A stretch of 64,000 nucleotides of DNA. Source: JBLIRR01 sp049472395 (GTDB lineage Bacteria; SZUA-182; DTGQ01; JBLIRR01). Within the stretch, counting starts at the first letter, position 1. Each line of letters starts with the position of its first letter. The stretch is taken from NCBI GenBank assembly GCA_049472395.1, contig JBLIRR010000026.1, positions 1 to 64,000 of the forward strand, given 5' to 3'. The notes under the pieces are model-generated. The model did not search any database and was not told the origin of the DNA. It was given only the letters and a program-made list of their open reading frames with translations. Positions 43,764-54,500 of the stretch are shown here, in pieces. The translations under genes were made by a program, and so were the position numbers.

Positions 43764-46700
43764 ATGCTTGTCAACCCCAAAAATGAACCTGTTGCAATCA
43801 TTGGTATAGGCTGTCACCTGCCCGGAGGTATTCAATCCACGGAAGACTTATGGGAATTATTAATCAATAAAAAGGATGCTATTGTTGATGTCCATGAAGA
43901 TCGGTGGAACAATCGGTTGTTTTTTGATCCTGATAATGAAAAGATGGGCAAAACATATATCTATCAGGGTGGATTTTTAAAAGAAGACATCACTCTTTTT
44001 GACACATTATTTTTTGGAATTTCTCCACGGGAAACCCCCAATATAGATCCTCAACAACGGTTACTTCTCGAGGTCACGTATGAAGCGACAGAGGACGCTG
44101 GCTTACAACTGGAGTCACTCAGAGGGAAAAACATTGGAGTTTTCATTGGCGGATTTTTCCTTGACTTTATGCTCATGCAACTCAGTCCTCTTAATCGCTC
44201 AAGAGTAAACATGCATACCCCTACGGGGTATTCAATGGGCACATTATCCAATAGATTATCCTATACGTTTGATTTCAGGGGCCCCAGTCTGACTATCGAT
44301 ACAGCCTGTTCTTCATCACTTGTTGCCATCCATTATGCCTGTCAAAGTATCTGGAATCATGAAAGTTCAATGGCTATAGCCGGCGGGTGCCATGTGATGT
44401 TGAGACCCGAATCATTTATCATGCTTGCGAAAGGTAATTATCTTTCAAAACATGGAAGATGTAAAGCGTTTGATGAGGATGCAGCAGGGTATGTCCGCGG
44501 TGAGGGTGCTGCGGTAGTCATCTTAAAATCCTATGAACAAGCTCTTGAGGATAATGATCCAATATACGCATTGATAAGGGCCAGTGGCGTTAACCAGGAT
44601 GGACAGACCCCGGCAATTTCTATGCCCAATTCTTACTCGCAGGAAGCATTAATTAGACAAGTATATAAAGCTGGGGGAATTGATACAGAGAACATTCATT
44701 ATGTTGAAGCCCATGGGACAGGTACACAGGCTGGAGATCCCGCAGAAATGAGGGCTATTAACGCTGTTTTAGCCGAGCGCAAAAACAATAATGTCAAGGT
44801 CCCTATTGGATCTATTAAAACAAACCTGGGGCATATGGAAGCAGTTGCTGGCGTGGGAGGTTTGATTAAGGCTGCATTATGTTTGAAGCATAAAAAGGTG
44901 CCGCCTAACCTTCATTTTTCCACTCCCAATCCGAAGCTCGATTATGAACAATTATGTATGCGAGTCCCCACAGAAGTAGAAGATCTTCCAAAAGACTGTA
45001 TTTCCTATAGCGCAGTAAATAGCTTTGGCTTCGGAGGAACCAATGCCCACGTTGTGCTTCAGGAAGTTCCTCCGAGACAAAATATACACCCATTACATGC
45101 TCCCTCAGATAAATGTCTCCACATCCTGCCACTTTCGGCCAGAAGCAATGAAGCATTGAGAGATTTAGCACAAAAATATGCTCACTATATCCAAAAAGGC
45201 GAATGTAATTTAAAAGATTTATTATATAGCGCTGCAAAACGGCGAACCCATCATCATACGCGGTTGAGTATCATTGCTGAGTCAACTAAAAAAATGGTTG
45301 AGTTATTATCATCTTTTGGTAAAGGAGAAATATATAAGGGTATTATATCAAACCAGATATTAGGTAATACGCCATCGAAAATCGCTTTTATTTTTACCGG
45401 GATGGGTCCCCAATGGTGGGGAATGGGTAGAGAACTCATGGAGAAAGAGTCACTATTTCACGAGACACTCAAGGTCTGTGATGATATATTTCAAGGACAT
45501 GCAGGGTGGTCAATGATGGAAGAGTTATTAAAAGATGAACAATCTTCTCGAATGATGGAAACCCAAATCGCTCAGGTTGCCAATTTCTTTATTCAAGTAG
45601 CGCTTACTGAACTCTACAAGAAATATGGCATTTTTGCAGATGGGATTGTGGGTCACAGTGTTGGGGAAGTAACTGCTATGTATGTAAGCGGGGCACTCTG
45701 CCTTGAAGATGCTTTATTGGTAAGTCTTCATCGAAGCAGGTTGCAGCAGACCTTAGCGGGAAAGGGAAAACTGTTGGCCGTTGGATTATCAGAGGATGAT
45801 GCTGTCAATTTACTGGAATTATACCCTAATAATTCAATTGCTGCTATTAATAGCCCCAATTCTGTAACCATCGCGGGTAGGGAGGAAGATCTTGAAGAAA
45901 TGGCGCGGCTCCTCCAAGCCAAAGAGATATTTAATAAGATGTTACGAGTAGAGATTCCCTACCACAGTTCCTTTATGGATGTGATTAAAGATGAGTTGTT
46001 TGAATCTCTCAAGGGGCTTCAGCCAAAATCAATTAAAATTCCTCTTTATTCAACGGTAACTGGCAAGCAAATACAAGGAACTGCGGGTGATGCATCATAT
46101 TGGTGGCACAATGTCCGTCAACCGGTCAGATTTACCCACGCGATTAATAGCATGATTGAGGCGGGATATAGACTCTTCCTTGAAGTCGGCCCCCATCCCG
46201 TGCTGGGCAATTCCATTAAGGAATGCCTTCACGCCTCCGGAAACAATGGTATCACTCTCCACTCTTTAAAACGAAAAGAGCCTGAATTATTCACTTTCTA
46301 TGAGACTTTGGGAACCTTGCACACACTTGGCATAACCCTTAATTGGGATCATTTTACATCCGGCGGAACCTATATGAAGCTGCCTTGTTATCCCTGGCAA
46401 AAAGATCGATACCCCTTTAATGAAACAGAGGTCTCGTTACAAGACCGTCTCGGATTACCCGGCCATCCTTTTTTAAATAAAAAGCTTCAGATTCCGTATG
46501 ATGCATATGAGGTGGACCTCACTCCATCCCTCTTTCCTTTTCTTACAGAGCACCGTGTTCGGAATATGCCGGTATTCCCTGGAGCAGGGTATATTGAAGG
46601 CGGATTAGCATTATTTATGCGAGAGGAGGAGGGAAATTGTACATGTTCATTGGAAAATATTACATTACATACTATGTTGATAATTGAAGAGAGCAAGGTT

Positions 46701-49136
46701 CAACGTCTTCATTTACGGTTTGACGCTAAAACCAGGGATTATACCATTTATAGTAAAGTTGAAGAAGATGGAGCTGAATGGATACAACATGCGAGCGGGA
46801 GAATTCTCCCGGAATCTTTTACTCTGACTAATAATTCATTGCCTTGTGTTACAGAATTGAAAAAACGCTGTCCTGAATCACTCGATGTTAAGCACTTTTA
46901 TCAAAAACTCGAAATGCTTGGATTACGCTATTTCCCATTTTTCAGGACAGTTAAAGAGCTTTACAAGGGAGAAGGAGAACTGCTTGCCCGTATAGAAGGG
47001 CATGATTCTCTTTCTAGTGCCAGTGATGATTATTTTCTCCACCCTACAATATTGGATGGAGGGATACAAACATTGGCTGCTCTCTCTCCTCACTTAATGA
47101 TTCCGGCTAAGATCGGACAGGTTAATTTTTTCCGTTCAGCGGGAACATCATGTTGGAGCTATCTTAGAATTAATAATAACACTGAAACCTCTATTGAGGG
47201 AAATCTTTACTTGCTCGATGACAAAGGTCAGATTCTCGCAGAGCTCAAGGAGCTTGAATGTCAAAGAGTTCCTGAAAACAAAGAGGAAAAAGATGCGATA
47301 AGAGACACATTGCTTTATGATATCGTATGGGAGGAATCAGCAGGGCCGGCTTCAGCTGAGATACCATGTCAATGGCTGATCTTTGCTCAGGAATGTGATG
47401 AGACGGAGAAGTTAATCAATCACTTAATTAGTCGCGCTCTTCCATATACCCTGGTGTTAAATGGGGCCTATGATAATAAAATAGATAATTTTGAAAAAAT
47501 GAGTGAGGTGATCTCCAATTTACAGGAAAAACTCTTTACACATATCGTTATTTGGGAAGGCTCTCAAGGTGTGCATACTATCGGAGAAGTCTCGGAAATT
47601 ATCGATCAGAGTATGTTTATACTACATCTGGTTCAGGCATGGATTAAAATAAGGAAAGAAGAAAACATTACACTCTGTATGATTTCCCATAATGCACAGA
47701 TTATTGTGAATCAAGATCAAGGAGATAATCTTAGTGCTGGTTCATTATGGAATCTGGGGCGTCTTATTAGTAATGAACATGATACTATTCGATGCAAGGG
47801 TGTCGATCTTGAAAGGGAAGTGGGAGAGGATGCAATAACGCAAGTTGTGAATGAGTTATTATCAGATAATGATGATCATAATGTCGCATTCCGATCCGGA
47901 AGGCGATTTGTTCAACGGCTTCTTCACACTTCAATACATAAAGAAATAGATAATGAGAGAATCAGAGGCATTAAAACCGATTCTACTTATTTAATCACCG
48001 GAGGGACAAGGGGCCTGGGACTTGAAATTGCGAAATGGCTATCCTCACAAGGTGCGGATCACCTTGTCCTGCTGAGCCGGACGGGAGCAAAAACTCCGGA
48101 AATCAAAAATGCTCTCACATACATGGAGAAGCAGGGGACAAATATTGTGGCAACTGCCGTAGATATTAGTGATGATGAAAGTGTGCACAATGTAATAAAG
48201 CAGATAAAGGACACAATGCCTCCTCTGCGGGGAATTTTTCATTGCGCCATGGTTTTAGATGATGGATTTATCATTGACATGGAAAGAGAAAGATTTAGTC
48301 GGGTGATTATGCCAAAAGTGGCAGGGGCTCTCAATCTACATTACCATACAAAAGACTATCCATTGGATTTTTTCATTTCCTTTTCTTCTATAGCTTCAAT
48401 CATTGGGAATCCGGGACAGGTCAATTATATTGTCGCGAATAGTTTTTTAGAATCCTTTGCCCATTTCAGGAAAGCTCATGGTCTTGCGGGCACTACCTTA
48501 AATCTTGGGGTTTTATCTGATGTGGGAGTGGCTTCACGCAGCAGTAATGTGCAATCATTGCTTGAGAAGTCAGGGTTGAGGGGTATAACGGCGGATCAGG
48601 TCCTTCACGCTCTTGAGTTAATCATTCACCATGGACCACCACAGATCGGTCTTTTTGATATTGATTGGAAGGTGTGGATACAGCATAATCCGGGTGTTGC
48701 CAAATCTTCTTTATTTACAAAAATAATAACAACAAATAAAGTACAGGAGAATAATTCAAACCGGCTGCAAACACACCTGGATTGTATGGCGGCAATGGAT
48801 GCCCATGAACGAATGAGTTATATACAGATGATTGTATCAGAAGAATTGGCACGAGTATTGCGGTTGCCAGTTGATAAAATCAGTAAAAAAAGGTCAATCA
48901 TGGATCAAGGGGTAGATTCTCTCCTAATGGTTGAGCTTCGAAACCTCTTGAATGAGAAATTGGGAGTGAGTCTTTCATCAACAACATTATTCAATTATCC
49001 AACAATAGAGAAAGCGACTGAATATTTCCTGAAAAATATTTTTAAGATTGAAAAAAGAGAACGGGATATACAAGAAGATAGTCAGACCTTGAAGGATTTT
49101 GAAAGCCTCTTGGCAAAAGTATCCGAAGAAAGGTGA
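43764..49136 (+). CDS. Type I polyketide synthase module KS-AT-DH-KR-ACP
   Basis: The protein has 1790 residues. The start at 43764 has GGAG 9 nt upstream. The KS is complete (C182, H317, H357). The AT has S632 (GHSVGE) and H734, with specificity motif IPYH rather than HAFH (malonyl) or YASH (methylmalonyl), so its substrate cannot be read directly. The DH has H930 (LTEHRVRNMPVFPGAGY, with the motif Gly replaced by Asn) and D1098. The KR has GGTRGLG (1413-1419), an LDD motif of B-type (3R) reductases, Y1555 and N1559. The ACP has S1719 (GVDSLL). There is no ER, methyltransferase or thioesterase. As the only cis-AT module, its AT is the natural candidate to select the hydroxymalonyl unit. A dehydrated or hydroxylated two-carbon extension is predicted. 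Confidence 0.92.
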   Translation: MLVNPKNEPVAIIGIGCHLPGGIQSTEDLWELLINKKDAIVDVHEDRWNNRLFFDPDNEKMGKTYIYQGGFLKEDITLFDTLFFGISPRETPNIDPQQRLLLEVTYEATEDAGLQLESLRGKNIGVFIGGFFLDFMLMQLSPLNRSRVNMHTPTGYSMGTLSNRLSYTFDFRGPSLTIDTACSSSLVAIHYACQSIWNHESSMAIAGGCHVMLRPESFIMLAKGNYLSKHGRCKAFDEDAAGYVRGEGAAVVILKSYEQALEDNDPIYALIRASGVNQDGQTPAISMPNSYSQEALIRQVYKAGGIDTENIHYVEAHGTGTQAGDPAEMRAINAVLAERKNNNVKVPIGSIKTNLGHMEAVAGVGGLIKAALCLKHKKVPPNLHFSTPNPKLDYEQLCMRVPTEVEDLPKDCISYSAVNSFGFGGTNAHVVLQEVPPRQNIHPLHAPSDKCLHILPLSARSNEALRDLAQKYAHYIQKGECNLKDLLYSAAKRRTHHHTRLSIIAESTKKMVELLSSFGKGEIYKGIISNQILGNTPSKIAFIFTGMGPQWWGMGRELMEKESLFHETLKVCDDIFQGHAGWSMMEELLKDEQSSRMMETQIAQVANFFIQVALTELYKKYGIFADGIVGHSVGEVTAMYVSGALCLEDALLVSLHRSRLQQTLAGKGKLLAVGLSEDDAVNLLELYPNNSIAAINSPNSVTIAGREEDLEEMARLLQAKEIFNKMLRVEIPYHSSFMDVIKDELFESLKGLQPKSIKIPLYSTVTGKQIQGTAGDASYWWHNVRQPVRFTHAINSMIEAGYRLFLEVGPHPVLGNSIKECLHASGNNGITLHSLKRKEPELFTFYETLGTLHTLGITLNWDHFTSGGTYMKLPCYPWQKDRYPFNETEVSLQDRLGLPGHPFLNKKLQIPYDAYEVDLTPSLFPFLTEHRVRNMPVFPGAGYIEGGLALFMREEEGNCTCSLENITLHTMLIIEESKVQRLHLRFDAKTRDYTIYSKVEEDGAEWIQHASGRILPESFTLTNNSLPCVTELKKRCPESLDVKHFYQKLEMLGLRYFPFFRTVKELYKGEGELLARIEGHDSLSSASDDYFLHPTILDGGIQTLAALSPHLMIPAKIGQVNFFRSAGTSCWSYLRINNNTETSIEGNLYLLDDKGQILAELKELECQRVPENKEEKDAIRDTLLYDIVWEESAGPASAEIPCQWLIFAQECDETEKLINHLISRALPYTLVLNGAYDNKIDNFEKMSEVISNLQEKLFTHIVIWEGSQGVHTIGEVSEIIDQSMFILHLVQAWIKIRKEENITLCMISHNAQIIVNQDQGDNLSAGSLWNLGRLISNEHDTIRCKGVDLEREVGEDAITQVVNELLSDNDDHNVAFRSGRRFVQRLLHTSIHKEIDNERIRGIKTDSTYLITGGTRGLGLEIAKWLSSQGADHLVLLSRTGAKTPEIKNALTYMEKQGTNIVATAVDISDDESVHNVIKQIKDTMPPLRGIFHCAMVLDDGFIIDMERERFSRVIMPKVAGALNLHYHTKDYPLDFFISFSSIASIIGNPGQVNYIVANSFLESFAHFRKAHGLAGTTLNLGVLSDVGVASRSSNVQSLLEKSGLRGITADQVLHALELIIHHGPPQIGLFDIDWKVWIQHNPGVAKSSLFTKIITTNKVQENNSNRLQTHLDCMAAMDAHERMSYIQMIVSEELARVLRLPVDKISKKRSIMDQGVDSLLMVELRNLLNEKLGVSLSSTTLFNYPTIEKATEYFLKNIFKIEKRERDIQEDSQTLKDFESLLAKVSEER

Positions 49137-49162
49137 AATAATCAATTAAGGAGTAGAGGTAA

Positions 49163-51544
49163 ATGAACACAAACAACGGTCCGGAATTAATCTACGACAA
49201 AGAGAAAACAATTCAGGAATTGTTTGAACAACAGGTGGCAAGAACACCTCGCCAGATCGCATTAGTGTTTGAGGATCAAGAGATCACGTATGCCGAGCTG
49301 AACAGGAGGGCAAACCAGCTTGGCCGGTATTTAAGATTATCAGGTATCGGCATGGGCGATATTATCGCCATTATGCTCAACCGATCTGTCGATATGATTG
49401 TTGCGCTCCTCGGTGTTTTAAAATCCGGCGCTGCCTATTTACCGATTGATCCGCTCTATCCCTCTGAACGGGTCAAGTATATGTTATCGAATTGTAACTC
49501 AGCGTTATTAATTACAAAATATGAATCTCACGAAGGAGAGTTAAAGGAAGAAAATATTTTATCCATAAACAATGAAAAAATCTATCGAGAAACCAGCAAT
49601 AATCTTGAAATAATCAACAAATCCTATGACCTGGCATATATCATTTTTACCTCAGGATCAACCGGCAAACCAAAAGGTGTCATGATTGAACATCGCGCTG
49701 TACACAATTTTTGTGTGGGTATCGCTCATCTGATTGATTTCAACCTCTCGAAAAGAATATTAGGACTTACAACCATCTCTTTTGATATTTTTGTCTTGGA
49801 AACCTTTATACCTCTTATTACCGGAACGCGTATATATTTAGCCAATGAAGAACAGCAAATGGATTCTCAATTATTAAGTGAATTTATCATAGGGCATGAA
49901 ATTAATATGGTTCAGATAACACCTTCACGGCTGCAAATGTTATTGGCGCATCCGAAAAGCCGTGAGGCATTAAGCTTTGTGAAAGAAATTATGGTAGGCG
50001 GTGAAGCGTTCCCGTCTCAATTGCTGCATACCCTGCAAGAATACCCTTTTCTCAGAATATTTAACATGTATGGCCCCACTGAAACAACGGTATGGTCATC
50101 GGTCAAAGAGCTGACCCACTCACAAGAAGTGACAATAGGAAAACCTCTCGCGAATACACAAATGCTTATTCTCGATGAAAACCACTCTCCACTGCCGGTA
50201 AATGAAATCGGGGAATTGTGCATATCCGGGGATGGTTTGGCACGAGGATACATGGATGATGAAAGCAAAACCGCTAAAAAGTTTATTGCGCACCCGCTTA
50301 TTCAAGGGCAACGGATTTATAAAACAGGTGATCTTGCCCAAAAACTTGAGAATGGCGAGATAAAGATAGTGGGGAGAAATGATACACAAGTAAAGGTGAG
50401 AGGATATCGGATTGAATTAAAGGAAATTGAAGAAGGATTAATGAGTCATGCAGCAATTTATAATGCCGCAGTCCTCGCCTTTGATGATAAATTCGGATAC
50501 AAATATCTTGTGGGTTATTACACCTCTGATCAGGAGATCCCCGTATCTTCAATTAAATCATATCTGGCCGATTTTTTGCCCGCTTATATGATCCCCTCTA
50601 TTATTGTGTATTTAAAATCTTTTCCCTTGACCCCCAATGGAAAGCTCAATAGAAAAGCACTCCCGAAACCTGAAACCACATCATATGACGACCTCGTCGT
50701 GCCTGAGTCTGACATTCAGAAAAAAATTTTATCTTTATGGATGAGCATACTTCCCACAAAACATATTGGTGTTCATGACAATTTCTTTGATATTGGCGGT
50801 AATTCATATCTGCTGGTTTTAATGAGCACGAGATTAAATGAGCTGTTTCCGAATAAAGTAGAGGTTGCGGACATTTTTGCCCATCCAACTATTAGCAAAT
50901 TAGCTAATTTTATTGAAAAAAATAATAATGAGGTTTATTTAAAGGGAAATATAGAATTTCAGTCATTAAATTTTCCTTCCACTTATTTTCAGGAGGGTGA
51001 TGAAGATGACAATTCCATATATAGTTTTACCATTGATGGTGACATGTTCACCCATATTGATTTCTTATCATCTCATTATAGCGTGCCTGTAGAACTTGTG
51101 TTTATATCATTATTCCTGTTTCTTTTATCTCAGATTACAGGGGAAACGAGCCTTAACATTCCACTTTTAAAGAAGGGCCGCACAATAAATTCATTGGCCA
51201 TGAATTTTGCTGGAATTGATGATTTATCAGAAATACTCCATCAAATAAAGGAAAAAGAGGATATGGCAACTCATGATTCCGGATATGATATAGAAACAAT
51301 AAAATCCTTCATAAACAATGGGGAGAAAAAAATGGGGAGTGTGCTGATTATTAACGGAGAGAGCGATTCTGATGGCTTAATAAACATTTTCGATATGATA
51401 GTAAACATATATCAGGATTCGGAAAAAATAAATTTTCAGCTTGAATTTAATCCCGCTACATTTAAAAAATCAAAGATGGAAGAATTAATTAACAAATATT
51501 TGGATTTTATAAATTTGGTTGCATGTGGTGTTGAAACAGCATAA
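49163..51544 (+). CDS. NRPS protein: glycine-specific adenylation, PCP, condensation-like remnant
   Basis: The protein has 793 residues behind AAGGAG. The adenylation domain (about 15-500) has FTSGSTGKPKG, MYGPTETT and catalytic K494. Reading the ten binding-pocket positions by hand alignment to GrsA gives D-I-L-Q-M-G-M-V-W-K, very close to the known glycine code DILQLGLIWK. The PCP has S548 (DIGGNSYL). No condensation domain precedes the A domain, so this could be a loading module. The C-terminal 190 residues (about 600-793) look like a degenerate partial condensation-type domain (YSFTIDGDM, PVELVFISLFLFLLSQITGE) with no HHxxxDG motif. Loading glycine onto the PCP for the next KS is the likely role. 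Confidence 0.88.
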   Translation: MNTNNGPELIYDKEKTIQELFEQQVARTPRQIALVFEDQEITYAELNRRANQLGRYLRLSGIGMGDIIAIMLNRSVDMIVALLGVLKSGAAYLPIDPLYPSERVKYMLSNCNSALLITKYESHEGELKEENILSINNEKIYRETSNNLEIINKSYDLAYIIFTSGSTGKPKGVMIEHRAVHNFCVGIAHLIDFNLSKRILGLTTISFDIFVLETFIPLITGTRIYLANEEQQMDSQLLSEFIIGHEINMVQITPSRLQMLLAHPKSREALSFVKEIMVGGEAFPSQLLHTLQEYPFLRIFNMYGPTETTVWSSVKELTHSQEVTIGKPLANTQMLILDENHSPLPVNEIGELCISGDGLARGYMDDESKTAKKFIAHPLIQGQRIYKTGDLAQKLENGEIKIVGRNDTQVKVRGYRIELKEIEEGLMSHAAIYNAAVLAFDDKFGYKYLVGYYTSDQEIPVSSIKSYLADFLPAYMIPSIIVYLKSFPLTPNGKLNRKALPKPETTSYDDLVVPESDIQKKILSLWMSILPTKHIGVHDNFFDIGGNSYLLVLMSTRLNELFPNKVEVADIFAHPTISKLANFIEKNNNEVYLKGNIEFQSLNFPSTYFQEGDEDDNSIYSFTIDGDMFTHIDFLSSHYSVPVELVFISLFLFLLSQITGETSLNIPLLKKGRTINSLAMNFAGIDDLSEILHQIKEKEDMATHDSGYDIETIKSFINNGEKKMGSVLIINGESDSDGLINIFDMIVNIYQDSEKINFQLEFNPATFKKSKMEELINKYLDFINLVACGVETA

Positions 51545-51578
51545 GGAATTAAATGTGGAAGGGAGATCAAAGAAAAGG

Positions 51579-54500
51579 ATGAACAAAAAACTATTAAATA
51601 TTAAAAATTTAAATCTCTCTAAAGATTTACATAAATTCGATATCAAGATAAAAGAGATATCAAAGAAAGATATAGCTATAATAGGAATGGCGGGCTCCTT
51701 TGGCAGTGCTCGAAATATTAATGAATTTTGGGATCTGCTAAGATCAGGAACAGATTTTATTCGGGAATTTCCTTACCATAGGAGGAAGTATGTTGATGAA
51801 TACTATCGTAATAAAGGTGTTCCTGAGGAACACAAAAAGGAATATATGATAGGCGGTTTTTTAGAAAATGTGGATGAATTTGATTACAATCATTTTTCGA
51901 TTTCACCCAAAGAAGCCAATCTAATGGATCCCCACCAACGGCTTTTTTTGCAGACTGCATGGAATGCCATAGAGGATGCTGGTTATGGCGGAGAGAAGAT
52001 CAGGGGTACCAATACAGGGATTTTTTTAGGCTATAGTAGTGATTTTGGGGAAGAATATAAAGAGTTTATAAAAGTGAGTGACCCGGAATCACTTGAATTA
52101 GCTGTTGTCCCCAATTTGAGATCTGCAATTGCAAGCAGGATCTCATATCTTTTGGATTTAACCGGGCCCTCTATGCTGGTGGATACTGCCTGTTCCTCTG
52201 CTTTAATGGCCCTCCATTTAGCCTGTAAATCCTTACAACGAAGTGAATGTGACATGGCCATCGCTGGAAGCATAAGACTCCTGATCATGCCAACGAGAAA
52301 AGATAGGGAGGTACGCATTGGCCTTGAAGAAATCTTAGGCGTTGAATCAAAATCAGGCAGGACAAGAACCTTCGACGATGATTCAGATGGCACAGGATTG
52401 GGTGAAGGAGTGGGGACAGTAGTCCTCAAATCTTTAAATAGAGCCATTGAAGACAATGACCATGTATATGCCGTCATAAAGGGATCAGCTACCAATCAGG
52501 ATGGGAGCTCCATTGGAATGACGGCGCCAAATTTGGAGGCTCAAGCCACGGTCATAAAAAAAGCCTGGCAAGATGCAGGAGTAAATCCTGAAACAATTTC
52601 GTATATTGAAGTGCATGGCACAGGCACCAATTTAGGAGATCCCATAGAAATAAAGGGCTTAGAAAAAGCTTTTAGGCACTATTCAAATAAAAAGCAGTTT
52701 TGCAGCATTGGTTCGGTGAAAACGAATGTGGGACATCTGGATAATGCCGCTGGAATAGTAAGCCTTTTTAAAGCTGTTTTATCAATGATACATGGAGAAA
52801 TCCCCCCGAATTTACATTTTAACAAGCTCAACAGAAAAATTAATTTGATAGAATCACCGGTATTTGTGAATGATATATTAAGGGAATGGAAAATGGATCA
52901 AGGACCGAGAAGGTGTGGAATTAGCTCCTTCGGATTAAGCGGTACCAATTGCCATATCGTGCTAGAGGAAGCACCCTCACCCCAAAATGCTGCATCCGTA
53001 AAGGAACATGTACACATTTTCTCCTTATCCGCAACCAGTGAAGAATCTTTGTTATTATTACTTTCAGAGTTCAAAACATTTTTAGAAAAAAAAGATAACA
53101 TTGATATTGAATCTCTCTGTTATACTGCCAATACAGGCAGAGACCATTATTCATACCGGCTGGCCTTAGTGGTTCACGATATTGATGATCTTAAGTCAAA
53201 ATTAAATACTATTGACACTTTTGATGGAAATAGAGAAGTGAATGGGATTTTCTATAAAAGGCATTGGGTCGTTCCTACAGACCAATTAGTTAGTAGTGAT
53301 ATGGAAATCTCTGAAGAAAAAAAAAAAATTATTTCATCCCAGGCAGATGAAACAATAAAGGCTTTAGCTACTGAAAATGAAAATCGCTTACATTACCTAA
53401 TGAAATTAAGTGAGCTTTATGTGAGAGGTGCGCATATTAATTGGGAAGAACTCTATCAAACCAGAGGATATAAGATAAAAAAAATGAGAATTCCTACCTA
53501 TCCCTTTGCAAAAAAGAAATGCTGGGTAAAATACAATAAAAAATCCGGGCTTTCCAAAAACCGATGGGATAAAAAATTATCGTATCCCCTTATTGACACC
53601 CTTGCGCTCAATGTAAAGGACACGCTCATTTTCTCTTCGACGCTCAGTGTCGCTCAGCAGTGGGTTCTCAATGAACATAGAATATTAGGACAATATGTGC
53701 TGCCCGGGACAACGTATATTGAAATGATAATGGAAATAATTCACTATTATTATAATAATGCTCAATTTCAATTATCCAATATAACATTTCTTAATCCCAT
53801 GTTTGTGGAAGAGGGTCAATACAAAGAGATTCAAATAATCCTTAATGATAAGAATAATTATATAGAATTTATTATTACGAGTAAATCATTTACCAGTGAT
53901 GAGTGGATTATTCATGCTGAAGGTCGATTATCTCACGCTATACTGAGCACACATCTCGCCACATATAATCTTGAGAATATAAAAAAGCGACTGCATAAGG
54001 AGAATATTGATACATACCTCGATATTGAAAAAAATAGAACTGAAATTGAAGTTGGAGCACGATGGGAATGCTTGAAAACAATTTATATAAGCGGGAAGGA
54101 ATTTTTAGCCTTTTTGGAACTTCCGGACGTATATGCTGATGACCTTCTCCATTATATTACTCATCCTGCCTTACTGGATAGCGCGGTTAATGTGCTCAAT
54201 TCAAATATAACTAAAGAGTTGTATCTCCCCTTTTCATATAAAGCCATAACGTTTTTTCAAAGATTACCAAGAAGCATCTGGTGTTATTTGAGAAAGAGGG
54301 AAAAGGGGAATGTTGAAACAACAAGTTTTGATATCACCATTCTTGATAAAGCTGAGAATAGAATTGCTGAGATTGAAGAATATACTATAAAAAAAGTTAA
54401 TAGTCATGAAAAGCATATAATACAGAATTATCATGAAGATAATAATTTTTATCATCTGGCATGGAAAATGAGTGAGCTTAAAGACAATGCTCTTTTTTCA

